Position numbers and translations under genes: made by a program
The notes under the pieces: model-generated
What the model was told of the DNA's origin: nothing
Database searches by the model: none
The model's input: only the letters and a program-made list of their open reading frames with translations
Assembly (NCBI GenBank): GCA_040753495.1
Contig: JBFMEF010000169.1
Span: 1-33,442 of the forward strand
Origin: Candidatus Zixiibacteriota bacterium
GTDB taxonomy: Bacteria > Zixibacteria > MSB-5A5 > GN15 > PGXB01
DNA length: 33,442 bases
Reading direction: 5' to 3'
Shown here: positions 24,279 to 32,660 of the stretch, in pieces
How the letters are laid out: each line of letters begins with the position of its first letter
How positions within the stretch are numbered: position 1 is the stretch's first letter

Positions 24279-25669
24279 CCACAAAAGACCGCGTAAAAGG
24301 CAGGAAAATCGGCATTATCGGGATGGCCCGCTCTGGACTGGCGGCGGCAAAGTTAATCAAGAAGTTGGGAGGGTTACCCTTTGTCTCCGATGTCAAAACC
24401 GAGGAGCAACTGTCAAAGGAAATCGCTCTTCTCAAGGAACAGGAGATTTCGTACGAGACCGGCGGGCATACCGAACGGCTTCTCAAATCAGACTTCGTGA
24501 TTCTCTCCCCGGGTATCCCGCGACAGATACCGATTATCGGCCAGCTCGATGCCGCCGGTATACCGATTTTTTCCGAGATAGAACTGGCATCCTGGTTCTG
24601 CCGCGGGAAAATTATCGCTATCACCGGCTCCAATGGCAAAACCACCACCACCAGTCTGACCGGCGAGGTGCTGACCAGCGGCGGACTCAACAATATTGTC
24701 TGCGGGAATATCGGAAAGCCGTTTGCCGAGGTGGTCCTGGATATTCCTGCCGATGGCTTTGCCGTGGTCGAAGTCTCCAATTTCCAACTGGAAACGATTG
24801 AGGAGTTTGCGCCGCATATCGCCATGATTCTCAATCTCACTCCCGACCATCTGGACCGGTATGACGGCTTTGACGACTACAAGAAAGCCAAATATCGAAT
24901 CGCTGAGAACCAGGCGCCAACCGACTATCTGATTCTCAATGCCGATGACGCCGTCATAGACCGCAATCATATCGGCACCAGAGCGCAGAAGATATATTTT
25001 TCGACCGCCCGCACTTTGCCGACCGGGGTCTTCCAGAGGGGAGAGTCGCTGGTCGGCATGGTGGGCGGCAAGGAAACAGAAATCATCGACATCAAACAGA
25101 TTCGGATTCCGGGACCGCACAACCTTCAGAATGCCGCGGCCGCTTCGCTGGCGGGATTACTTCTCGGTCTCGCACCCGAAAAAATCGCCGCCGCCCTCCG
25201 CTCTTTCCCCGGCGTGCCGCATCGTTTGGAAGATGTCGGCGCGGTTGCCGGCATAAAATTTATCAATGACTCCAAGGCGACCAATGTCGATTCGGTCTGT
25301 TTTGCCCTGCGCTCTATTAAAACTCCTATCTGCCTCATCGCCGGAGGGCGGGATAAGGGAGGAAGTTATCAACCGATAGTCGATGCCGGACGGGGAAAAA
25401 TCAAAGAGATAATTCTAATCGGGGAAGCGCGCGAGAAAATGTTCGATGCTCTGGGACGTCACTTCCCGGTGCAGTTCGCCGCCAGCATGGAAGAGGCGGT
25501 GAAGAAGGCTTTTGAAGCGGCCTCTCCCGGCGAAACGGTGCTGCTCTCTCCCGCCTGCTCCAGTTTTGATATGTTCGAGAATTTCGAGCACCGGGGGGAG
25601 ACTTTCAAGCAGATTGTCCATTCGCTTAAGAATAATCATTCCGCCTCGCACCGAATTGGAGCCAAATAA
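24275..25669 (+). CDS. murD: UDP-MurNAc-L-Ala:D-Glu ligase
   Basis: A 464-residue ligase that adds D-glutamate to UDP-MurNAc-L-Ala. The chosen ATG gives MTTKDRVKGRKIGIIGMARSG, a normal MurD N-terminus, and overlaps mraY by four bases. An in-frame ATG at 24191 would add 28 residues that are only mraY read in another frame. Motifs are FVILSPGIPRQIPI, P-loop ITGSNGKTTTTSL (116-128), GNIGKPFAEVV, LTPDHLDRYDGFDDYKKAK, FINDSKATNVDS, LIAGGRDKGG and LLSPACSSFDMFENFEHRG. ftsW starts two bases after the stop. Confidence 0.97.
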   Translation: MTTKDRVKGRKIGIIGMARSGLAAAKLIKKLGGLPFVSDVKTEEQLSKEIALLKEQEISYETGGHTERLLKSDFVILSPGIPRQIPIIGQLDAAGIPIFSEIELASWFCRGKIIAITGSNGKTTTTSLTGEVLTSGGLNNIVCGNIGKPFAEVVLDIPADGFAVVEVSNFQLETIEEFAPHIAMILNLTPDHLDRYDGFDDYKKAKYRIAENQAPTDYLILNADDAVIDRNHIGTRAQKIYFSTARTLPTGVFQRGESLVGMVGGKETEIIDIKQIRIPGPHNLQNAAAASLAGLLLGLAPEKIAAALRSFPGVPHRLEDVGAVAGIKFINDSKATNVDSVCFALRSIKTPICLIAGGRDKGGSYQPIVDAGRGKIKEIILIGEAREKMFDALGRHFPVQFAASMEEAVKKAFEAASPGETVLLSPACSSFDMFENFEHRGETFKQIVHSLKNNHSASHRIGAK

Positions 25670-25671
25670 CC

Positions 25672-26751
25672 ATGGATAAGATTCTTCTCTACGCGGCGGT
25701 TTTTCTGGTGATAATCGGACTGGTAACAGTTTTCTCGGCGTCGTCTCTTATCGCCAAGGAATCTTTCGGCTCCCAGTTTCATTTTCTTTATAAGCAGGCG
25801 ATATTCTTGCTGCTGGGGATTCTTATTGCCCTGGTGGTTATCCGCCTCGATTTGAAACGTCTTTCCCCTTATTCGGTGCCGATAGTCTTTGTCTGTATTG
25901 CCCTGCTGGCGGCGGTATTTGCTTTCCCCAGTCGAAATGACGCCCATCGCTGGATAATTATTGGCCCCTTCACTCTGCAGCCATCGGAGCTGTTCAAGCT
26001 GGCTATCATCTATTATCTGGCATTCTCGCTGTCACAGAAGAAGCGCAATATTGAAGACTGGCGGCAGCTGGTTTTCCCCTACGCCCCGCTTATCGGTACC
26101 GGAATTCTTCTCATTATCTTTGAACCTGGTTTAGGCTCGGCGCTGACAATCACCGCGACGGTAATAGTAATACTCTTTCTTGCCGGCATGCGGCTGTATC
26201 ATCTGGCGTTGTTTACGGTGCCGCTGGGGGCGGTCGCCACTTTTCTGATTTTTGTCTACGGCTACAAAAAGGCGCGCGTGCTGGATTATCTCTCGGCGAT
26301 ACAGGACCCGCTGGCGGGCAGTTTCCAGGTGAAGCAGGCGATTCTCGCCATGGGAGCGGGCGGTCTGTACGGCGCAGGACTCGGCAACGGCAGACAGAAA
26401 ATGTTCTTCCTGCCGTACCCTTATACTGATTTTATCTATGCCAGTATTGGTGAAGAATTCGGCTTTATCGGCCTTTGTATCATATTGCTGTTGTTTGCAG
26501 TAATAGTCTGGAGGGGAATTCATATCGCCCTCTATCAACCGGACCGCTTTGGATTCCTCCTGGCGATGGGGGTGACCGCTTCCATCATGATTGCCGTAAT
26601 GATCAATATCGGGGTGGTGACCACCCTGCTGCCGACCACCGGAATTCCGCTTCCACTGATTTCTTATGGCGGTACCGCTTTGCTTGTCTCGATAGCTTCT
26701 ATCGCCATCCTTCTGAACCTCTCCCGCCGGAAAGGAGTGATTGCCCGATGA
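25672..26751 (+). CDS. ftsW: SEDS peptidoglycan glycosyltransferase FtsW
   Basis: A 359-residue SEDS-family membrane protein with about ten helices, which polymerises lipid II at the septum together with FtsI. Family signatures include GLVTVFSASS at the start, RWIIIGPFTLQPSELFKLA near 95-113, FEPGLGSALTI with an acidic residue in the large loop, GNGRQKMFFLPYPYTDFIYASIGEEFGFIG, and the C-terminal PTTGIPLPLISYGGTALL. RodA and SpoVE are similar; position between murD and murG in a dcw cluster makes FtsW the best name. murG starts within the stop codon (ATGA). Confidence 0.95.
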   Translation: MDKILLYAAVFLVIIGLVTVFSASSLIAKESFGSQFHFLYKQAIFLLLGILIALVVIRLDLKRLSPYSVPIVFVCIALLAAVFAFPSRNDAHRWIIIGPFTLQPSELFKLAIIYYLAFSLSQKKRNIEDWRQLVFPYAPLIGTGILLIIFEPGLGSALTITATVIVILFLAGMRLYHLALFTVPLGAVATFLIFVYGYKKARVLDYLSAIQDPLAGSFQVKQAILAMGAGGLYGAGLGNGRQKMFFLPYPYTDFIYASIGEEFGFIGLCIILLLFAVIVWRGIHIALYQPDRFGFLLAMGVTASIMIAVMINIGVVTTLLPTTGIPLPLISYGGTALLVSIASIAILLNLSRRKGVIAR

Positions 26752-27863
26752 AGCCGCTTAGAGTGATATTTGCCGGCGGCGGTACCGGAGGACATCTCTT
26801 CCCGGCGCTGGCGCTCGCCGACAAATTGAAACAACGCTCCTCAAGTAATCTGCCGCCGGAGATTCTTTTCTGCGGAACCAAACGGGGTCTGGAGTTCCGA
26901 ATGAAGGAGAAACTGGGTTATCCTCTGGAATTGATAAATGTACGAGGGATGGCGCGGCGGTTGACCCTGGTCAATCTTCTGGTGCCATTTCTACTGGTCG
27001 GGGCGATTGCCAAATCAATGCTTATCATCGCCCGCTTTCATCCCGACATTGTTATCGGTAGCGGCGGATATGTTATGGGACCGGTGCTTATTGCCGCCAT
27101 CATTATGGGGAAAAGACGGGTGATTCAGGAGCAGAATTCTTTCCCCGGCGTAACCACCCGAAAACTGGCAGGAATGGTGGACCGGGTTTTCCTCGGATTC
27201 GGCGAGGCATCAAAATATCTTCCCGCTAAAGCCAAAATGGTGGAAACCGGCAATCCAATAAAAGAGGTAATAGGAACTATCCCGCCCGAAGAGGGGCGGA
27301 AGTATTTTGGGATTCAACCCGGCAAGAGAGTCATCCTGATTCTTGGCGGGAGTCAGGGGGCGACAGCGATAAATCGGAATATCATGCGGCATATTGATAA
27401 GCTGCCGGAGGATATTCATCTCATCTGGCAAACAGGCGAAAGGGACTACAAGGATGTGGCCGCATCCGCGGGCGGCAAGGTTCCGGGCCGCTCCCTTTTT
27501 GCTTTTACTGACCGCATCGAATACGGGTATGCCGCCGCCGATTTAGTTATCGCCCGGGCCGGCGCCCTTACTCTGGCGGAAATTATTGCCGCCGGTTTGC
27601 CGTCGCTTCTGGTGCCGTACCCTCACGCCGCCGGAGACCATCAGCGGAAAAATGCGCTGCCGATGGAAAGAGAGGGCGCCTCCATTATTATTGAAGACTG
27701 TCAACTCCAAGAGAAGAATCTTCTGGAAGAAGCGGTCAATATATTCAAATCGGGGCGAAACGACGGTATGAAAACGGCGGTGGTGTCGCTGCGGGCAAGA
27801 AGGACCAAGCCCGCCGCCGACCTTATTGTTGATGAAATAATGACACTCTTGAATATCTCCTGA
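26748..27863 (+). CDS. murG: UDP-GlcNAc: lipid I GlcNAc transferase (lipid II synthase)
   Basis: A 371-residue GT28 enzyme at the inner face of the membrane; it adds GlcNAc to lipid I. ATG 26748 has AAGGAG about 11 bases upstream and gives MKPLRVIFAGGGTGGHLFP, the textbook N-terminus with GGGTGGH at 10-16. The open frame extends back to 26475, but those codons are ftsW read out of frame. Later motifs are GSGGYVMGPVL, QEQNSFPGVTTRKLA, TGNPIK, ILGGSQGATAINR, and the donor-binding VIARAGALTLAEIIAAGLPS with PYPHAAGDHQRKNA. Overlaps ftsW by four bases. Confidence 0.97.
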   Translation: MKPLRVIFAGGGTGGHLFPALALADKLKQRSSSNLPPEILFCGTKRGLEFRMKEKLGYPLELINVRGMARRLTLVNLLVPFLLVGAIAKSMLIIARFHPDIVIGSGGYVMGPVLIAAIIMGKRRVIQEQNSFPGVTTRKLAGMVDRVFLGFGEASKYLPAKAKMVETGNPIKEVIGTIPPEEGRKYFGIQPGKRVILILGGSQGATAINRNIMRHIDKLPEDIHLIWQTGERDYKDVAASAGGKVPGRSLFAFTDRIEYGYAAADLVIARAGALTLAEIIAAGLPSLLVPYPHAAGDHQRKNALPMEREGASIIIEDCQLQEKNLLEEAVNIFKSGRNDGMKTAVVSLRARRTKPAADLIVDEIMTLLNIS

Positions 27864-27871
27864 GGTGAGAC

Positions 27872-29290
27872 GTGAAGTCAATTGTTACGGCAAAACCAAA
27901 ATTTGAAGGCAAGAAAATGATTTTTGGAAAATTCAGAGAGTTATTCTTTGTCGGGATTTGCGGCGCCGGCATGTCCGGCATCGCCGAAATCCTGCATAAT
28001 CTCGGTTACAAGGTGAGCGGCTCCGACCTGGCGCCCGGCGAAGTAGGCCTGCATCTTCAGAAAGTCGGCATCGATATTTACACCGGTCATGAGGGACATA
28101 ATATCGGCACCGCCAATGTAGTGGTAATCTCCTCCGCCGTCAGCAACGACAACCCGGAAGTAATTGAAGCGCGGCGGCGCGGCATTCCAGTTATCAAGCG
28201 GGCCGAGATGCTGGGCGAACTGATGCGCCTTAAATACTCCGTCGGCATCGCAGGCACTCATGGCAAAACTACTACAACGTCAATGGTAGGGAAAATTCTT
28301 TATGAGGCTCACTTTGACCCGACCGTGATTGTGGGGGGGATTGTCGCCGGCACCGGTTCCGGCGCATCGCTGGGTGCGGGTGACTATCTGGTCGCGGAAG
28401 CGGATGAATATGACCGCTCCTTCCTGTCGATGTTTCCCTCGATGGCGCTGGTGACCAATATCGAACCTGACCATCTCAGCAGTTACGACGGAATGGATGA
28501 CCTGGAGAACTCCTTTTTGACCTATATGAATCGGGTTCCCTTTTACGGTCTGGTGATTTACTGCATAGATGACCCGACTCTGACGCGTCTGCGTCACAAA
28601 ATTACCCGGGCTTCAGTGAGTTATGGATTTTCGCCCGACGCCGACTATCAGGCGACCGACATCGTGCTCAAAGAGGGGAAATCCCGCTTCACGGTATTCA
28701 AGCGGGGAGAGCGTTTGGGGCTCTTCACGCTCAACATTCCCGGAAGACATAATGTGCAAAATGCGGTCGGCGCCATCGCCGCGGCATCGGAGCTGGAAAT
28801 TCCGACCGAGATTATTGTGGAAGCCCTGTCGCTCTTCCGCACGGTGGAACGGCGTTTCGAAATAAAAGCGGAAGTCAACAATGTCATGGTGGTGGATGAT
28901 TATGCCCACCATCCGACCGAAATTTCAGCCACCCTGGAAACCGCCCGCAGTTTTAACCGGCGGGTAATCGCCATTTTCCAGCCGCATCTTTTCAGCCGCA
29001 CCAAGCAATTCTATCGGGAGTTTGCGGAAGCGCTTCAGAAAGCCGATTTTGCCTTTCTTGTCGATATCTATCCGGCCCGCGAAAAGCCGATGGAGGGGGT
29101 CACGGCGGAAATGATTTCCGATTACGCCCGGCAGCGTGGGTATGAAAATATTCGCTATATCGGTCCCAAAGAAAACGGTGTGCCGGAATTGTTGAAAATA
29201 GTGCGCCCCGGGGATATGGTACTGACTATCGGCGCCGGAAGCATCACCCGGATTAATCCGGAAATAATCAATGCCCTGGAGAAACGATGA
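27872..29290 (+). CDS. murC: UDP-MurNAc:L-Ala ligase
   Basis: A 472-residue ligase that adds L-alanine to UDP-MurNAc. The GTG start at 27872 has GAGGTGA a few bases upstream; ATG 27917, with GAAGG before it, would shorten the protein by 15 residues and is a fair alternative. Motifs are FVGICGAGMSGIAEIL, GTHGKTTTTSM at 128-138, EADEYDRSFL, TNIEPDHLSSYDG, DDYAHHPTEISATLE, FQPHLFSRTKQF and the C-terminal TIGAGSITRINPE. The next gene is ftsQ, sharing the ATGA at 29287, so murB and ddl are missing from the place they often occupy. Confidence 0.96.
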   Translation: MKSIVTAKPKFEGKKMIFGKFRELFFVGICGAGMSGIAEILHNLGYKVSGSDLAPGEVGLHLQKVGIDIYTGHEGHNIGTANVVVISSAVSNDNPEVIEARRRGIPVIKRAEMLGELMRLKYSVGIAGTHGKTTTTSMVGKILYEAHFDPTVIVGGIVAGTGSGASLGAGDYLVAEADEYDRSFLSMFPSMALVTNIEPDHLSSYDGMDDLENSFLTYMNRVPFYGLVIYCIDDPTLTRLRHKITRASVSYGFSPDADYQATDIVLKEGKSRFTVFKRGERLGLFTLNIPGRHNVQNAVGAIAAASELEIPTEIIVEALSLFRTVERRFEIKAEVNNVMVVDDYAHHPTEISATLETARSFNRRVIAIFQPHLFSRTKQFYREFAEALQKADFAFLVDIYPAREKPMEGVTAEMISDYARQRGYENIRYIGPKENGVPELLKIVRPGDMVLTIGAGSITRINPEIINALEKR

Positions 29291-30027
29291 CCTTCCGAGT
29301 CCGCAAGCCGTTCTTCATTCTCCTGCTACTGACGATTACTATGGTCGGGACGGTGGCGTATGCCTATTATACCGGATTTTTTATTCTGAAGACGGTTACT
29401 ATTGAACCTCCCGAATATCAGGCTTCGCTGGAGAAGATTCCCCTTCGCGCGGGACAGAACCTTCTCTCTCTGCCCGTTGATGAATCCCTTACTTTTCTAT
29501 GCGACGGGCGCAAAGTCAGCCGGGTAGAAATGAAATACCAATTGCCCGGGGCGGTGAAAATTGAAATTAAAAATGCTGTCCCCACGGTGCTGGCTTTCGG
29601 CGACGACCGGAAGGCGCTTCTGGGAATCGACCATAGAGGCCGGGTCATCCCCTATGCAAGGGAGGAAAGCCTGATGTCATTCCCGCTGGTAACGGGATTG
29701 AAGAATCTCAGACTTTACGAAACGGTCAGCGACAGCAATTTCACAATTCTTCTGGAGCAGCTTATTGAATTGCGGGCGCAGGGGAATGAGTTGTATGAAA
29801 ATATTTCGACCATCCATCTGTCGCCGGCGGATTCTGTAGTGGTTTATATCGACGGGTTGCCGTTTCCGGTGATTACCTATCCGGGACGATTGGCAAAAGC
29901 GCTGGCGAGGCTGCCGCATTTCCTCTCCCTGGCGCAAAAGGAATTAAAGGAGATAATATATATCGACCTGCGTTCGCAGGAACAAATCATAGCCAAGAGA
30001 AAAGAATGTCCGAAACAAAAATCATAA
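29287..30027 (+). CDS. ftsQ: Cell division protein FtsQ/DivIB-like
   Basis: A 246-residue bitopic protein: a short basic cytoplasmic tail, one helix at about 9-30, then a periplasmic part. After KTVTIEPPEY comes a POTRA-like region with LRAGQNLLSLPVDE, and VEMKYQLPGAVKIEIKNAVPTVLAFG, the start of the FtsQ beta domain, where the LPG-xxxI-xxxNAVPT pattern is typical. FtsQ recruits FtsB/FtsL and regulates the septal synthase. Conservation is low, so the call leans on topology, these segments and the position between murC and ftsA. Starts in the murC stop and overlaps ftsA by 22 bases. Confidence 0.88.
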   Translation: MTFRVRKPFFILLLLTITMVGTVAYAYYTGFFILKTVTIEPPEYQASLEKIPLRAGQNLLSLPVDESLTFLCDGRKVSRVEMKYQLPGAVKIEIKNAVPTVLAFGDDRKALLGIDHRGRVIPYAREESLMSFPLVTGLKNLRLYETVSDSNFTILLEQLIELRAQGNELYENISTIHLSPADSVVVYIDGLPFPVITYPGRLAKALARLPHFLSLAQKELKEIIYIDLRSQEQIIAKRKECPKQKS

Positions 30028-31229
30028 CCGGTCTTGATATCGGTACGACCAGAATCCGCGCTTTGATAGCGGAGAGCGACGAACGCGGCATGCCGGTGTT
30101 TCTTGGGTATGGCGCGACGGCGGCGGAGGGATTGCGGCGGGGTGTGGTGGTCAATATGGAAAAGACGGTGCAATCGGTATCGAAGGCGGTAGAAGATGCC
30201 GAGCTGATGGCCGGCGCCCGGGTGGAATCGGCAGTCGCCGGAATAGCCGGCGACCATATTAAATCTATCAACAGCCAGGGAGTTATTGCCGTCTCCCGCT
30301 CCGATAATGAAATCAAGGAGAGCGATGTCAAGAAAGCGATCGAGGCGGCAAGCGCGGTTGCCATTCCGGCCGACCGGGAAATAATTCATGTTCTTCCCCA
30401 GCAGTACACAATCGATGAGCAGAGCGGCATAAAAAATCCGATAGGGATGAACGGTGTTCGCCTGGAAGTTGATGTGCATATCGTCACGGCCGCCGTCACA
30501 TCGGCAAAAAATATTTTCCGTTCCCTGGAGCGATGCGAAATAAAGGTTGACCATCTGGTGCTGCAATCGCTGGCGTCGTCGCATGCCGTAATCGGAAGCG
30601 CCGAGCAGGAGATGGGGGTGATTCTGATTGATATCGGCGGCGACATAACCGATATCGCGGTTTTCTATGACGGCTCCATTCGTCATTCGGGTGTGGTTCC
30701 TCTGGGTGGGAAGATTGTCACCAACGATATAACTATTGGACTGCGCACCGCGGTGGAGCAGGCGGAAAGACTGAAACTGGTGTACGGAGCGGCATTGACC
30801 TCGCTGGTTGACCCGGAAGAGATGATGGAAGTCTCCGGAATTACCGGGCGGGCGCCGCGTAGTATCTCGCGCAATGTTCTGGCGTCTATAATCGAGCCGC
30901 GGATGGAGGAGATTCTCTCCCTGGCGGCGCGGGAAATCAAGAAATCAAATCCGCCGGAATCGTTAGCGGCCGGGATTGTACTGACCGGCGGCGGCGCGCT
31001 GCTTCCCGGCACGGTGGAACTGGCCGAGCAGATTTTTGATATGCCGGCAAAACTGGGGGTTCCCAGCGGAATTGAAGGTTTGCCGGAAAATATCGCCACT
31101 CCGGAATTCTCGACAGCGGTCGGGCTGGTGATGTATGGCTTCAAGCATGGCGACGGGCATGACGCCGGAGGGGGCAAGTTGCGCGGTTTCTTCAAAAAGA
31201 TAGAAAATTGGTTTACTGGAAATTTTTGA
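30006..31229 (+). CDS. ftsA: Actin-like division protein FtsA
   Basis: A 407-residue actin-fold ATPase that tethers FtsZ to the membrane. Nucleotide-binding elements are GLDIGTTRIRALIAE (9-23), LIDIGGDITDIAVFYDGS near 207-224, and GIVLTGGGALLPG near 321-333. The 1C region reads VNMEKTVQSVSKAVEDAELMAG. The C-terminus LRGFFKKIENWFTGNF is an amphipathic membrane-targeting helix. Overlaps ftsQ by 22 bases and precedes ftsZ by about 21. Confidence 0.96.
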   Translation: MSETKIITGLDIGTTRIRALIAESDERGMPVFLGYGATAAEGLRRGVVVNMEKTVQSVSKAVEDAELMAGARVESAVAGIAGDHIKSINSQGVIAVSRSDNEIKESDVKKAIEAASAVAIPADREIIHVLPQQYTIDEQSGIKNPIGMNGVRLEVDVHIVTAAVTSAKNIFRSLERCEIKVDHLVLQSLASSHAVIGSAEQEMGVILIDIGGDITDIAVFYDGSIRHSGVVPLGGKIVTNDITIGLRTAVEQAERLKLVYGAALTSLVDPEEMMEVSGITGRAPRSISRNVLASIIEPRMEEILSLAAREIKKSNPPESLAAGIVLTGGGALLPGTVELAEQIFDMPAKLGVPSGIEGLPENIATPEFSTAVGLVMYGFKHGDGHDAGGGKLRGFFKKIENWFTGNF

Positions 31230-31250
31230 TAAATCATGGAGGATGAACCG

Positions 31251-32429
31251 ATGAGTAACGAGAGATTGAAATTTGATTTTGACGAGAGTTTTGATGTCTG
31301 CGCCAAAATCAAGGTAGTGGGAGTTGGAGGAGCCGGCGGCAACGCCATCAATCGGATGATTGAGTCGGGGCTGTCGGGAGTTGACTTCATCGCTCTCAAT
31401 ACCGACGCCCAGGTGCTGGAGACCAACCGCGCCGAAAAGAAGATTCAGATTGGGAAACGTCTGACCAAAGGTCTTGGCGCCGGCGCCAATCCGGATATCG
31501 GCAAACGGGCGGCGGAAGAAGACCAGGAAGAGATAAAAGAGGCTCTTGCCGGGGCTGATATGGTTTTTGTCGCGGCCGGAATGGGCGGCGGCACCGGCAC
31601 CGGAGCCAGCCCGATTGTCGCCGAACTGGCTCGTCAGCATGGCGCTCTCACGGTGGCCATTGTCACCAGGCCCTTTATGTGCGAAGGTCTGCGCCGCAAA
31701 GGAAACGCCGACCGCGGCATCCGTGAATTAAAAGAAGCGGCGGATAATATTATCGTTATCGAAAATGAAAAACTTCTGGCTGTGGTTGATAAAGCAACTC
31801 CGGTCAATAAAGCCTTTGCGGTCGCCGATGAGGTGCTCCAGCAGGCAACCCGCGGCATTGCCGAACTGATTACTGTCCCGGGATTGATAAATTGCGATTT
31901 TGCCGATGTCCGCACCGTGATGCTGGAGAAAGGAGGGACGCTGATGTGCACCGGCGTTGCCTCGGGCGAAAACCGCGCCGAACTGGCGGCGCAGCAGGCG
32001 CTCTCCTCGCCGCTGCTGGATAAAGTCTCTATCACCGGCGCCAAAGCGGCGCTGGTCAATATTGCCGGCGGAGAAGATTTGACCCTCTTTGAGGTCAACT
32101 CCGTCATGTCGGTCATCTACCAGGCGACCGGCTCCGAGGCGAACCTGATTGTCGGGACGGTCGTCGACCAGACTCTCAAAGACCAGGTACGAGTTACGGT
32201 CATCGCCACCGGCTTCGGTGGAGAAGTTCAGGAAGCGCTTCCGGCGGAAGAGAAAGAGACTGTCGTCTCTTCACAGCCGGCGAAAGTGATGTCGCTGTTT
32301 CCCGAGGCGTCCACTTTCCCGATGAGGAAGGCGGCGGGAGGAAATGGCGGAAACGGACGAGGAAAGATGCCCTCTTTCCAGGAGATTGACCGTCAGATAC
32401 CGGCATATATTCGCAAGATTGACGAATAG
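31251..32429 (+). CDS. ftsZ: Tubulin-like division protein FtsZ
   Basis: A 392-residue GTPase that polymerises into the Z ring. ATG 31251 is preferred because GGAGG at 31238-31242 is eight bases upstream; the in-frame ATG at 31236 overlaps that site and would add five residues. Motifs are [21 protein letters not shown], the tubulin signature GGGTGTGAS (112-120), [17 protein letters not shown] and [16 protein letters not shown] linker of roughly 50 residues rich in Gly, Glu and Pro ends in the C-terminal peptide [13 protein letters not shown], which binds FtsA. A strong terminator follows 34 bases after the stop, so this is the last gene of the cluster. Confidence 0.98.
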   Translation: MSNERLKFDFDESFDVCAKIKVVGVGGAGGNAINRMIESGLSGVDFIALNTDAQVLETNRAEKKIQIGKRLTKGLGAGANPDIGKRAAEEDQEEIKEALAGADMVFVAAGMGGGTGTGASPIVAELARQHGALTVAIVTRPFMCEGLRRKGNADRGIRELKEAADNIIVIENEKLLAVVDKATPVNKAFAVADEVLQQATRGIAELITVPGLINCDFADVRTVMLEKGGTLMCTGVASGENRAELAAQQALSSPLLDKVSITGAKAALVNIAGGEDLTLFEVNSVMSVIYQATGSEANLIVGTVVDQTLKDQVRVTVIATGFGGEVQEALPAEEKETVVSSQPAKVMSLFPEASTFPMRKAAGGNGGNGRGKMPSFQEIDRQIPAYIRKIDE

Positions 32430-32462
32430 AAAAAAATAAGCCCACTCGGTTCCTCCACACCA

Positions 32463-32503
32463 GGACCGCCGGTCACGTTACCCGGCCGGCGGTCCAAATT
32501 TTT
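32463..32503 (+). terminator. Rho-independent terminator of the dcw cluster
   Basis: GGACCGCCGG (32463-32472) pairs perfectly with CCGGCGGTCC (32486-32495) around a 13-base loop, followed by AAA and five T (32499-32503). The GC-rich 10-bp stem and T-run are the classical form, 34 bases after the ftsZ stop. Confidence 0.85.
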
Positions 32504-32573
32504 CCATAAAATGTGGGAATTTCCCCATAAATTTATTGGTGCAGTCAGATGGCGCTGCCGATAAGTCGCTGGT

Positions 32574-32617
32574 GCGCAAGCAGATATCTATCTGCCTGGC
32601 AGGCACAGGGCTTGCGC
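32574..32617. repeat. Nested inverted repeats before the flagellin gene
   Basis: The outer arms are GCGCAAGC (32574-32581) and GCTTGCGC (32610-32617). Inside lie GCAGATA/TATCTGC around TC (32580-32595) and TGCCTG-G-CAGGCA (32593-32605). An 8-base direct repeat, CCTGGCAG, occurs at 32595 and 32626. The outer right arm covers the -12 element and the third palindrome covers the -24 element of the promoter listed next. Confidence 0.55.
32601..32616 (+). promoter_or_regulatory. Sigma-54-type promoter of the flagellin gene
   Basis: AGGCACAGGGCTTGCG aligns with the sigma-54 consensus TGGCACGrNNNTTGCW: GGCAC at -24, TTGC at -12, and the invariant GG (32602-32603) and GC (32614-32615) separated by ten bases. 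A start near 32627 gives a leader of about 34 bases containing GGGAGG, which also fixes the flagellin ATG at 32661 rather than 32622. Confidence 0.65.
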
Positions 32618-32660
32618 TGAAATGCCCTGGCAGATTACACTTTTGCTTCAGGGAGGCAAA

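Noticed and set aside
26475-26747. Possible 91-residue N-terminal extension of MurG
   Set aside because: The extra codons are ftsW in another frame. The ATG at 26748 gives the exact family N-terminus and has an upstream AAGGAG.
29877-30686. 269-codon minus-strand frame across ftsQ and ftsA
   Set aside because: It lies opposite two well-supported division genes, shows no domain and has no plausible promoter or ribosome binding site.
32515-32536. Short palindromes GGGAATTTCCC and ATAAATTTAT after the terminator
   Set aside because: They are AT-rich, short and not aligned with any promoter element I can define; chance is a sufficient explanation.
32622-32660. Upstream start for flagellin
   Set aside because: It precedes the transcription start predicted from the sigma-54 element, and the extra 13 residues are not flagellin-like.
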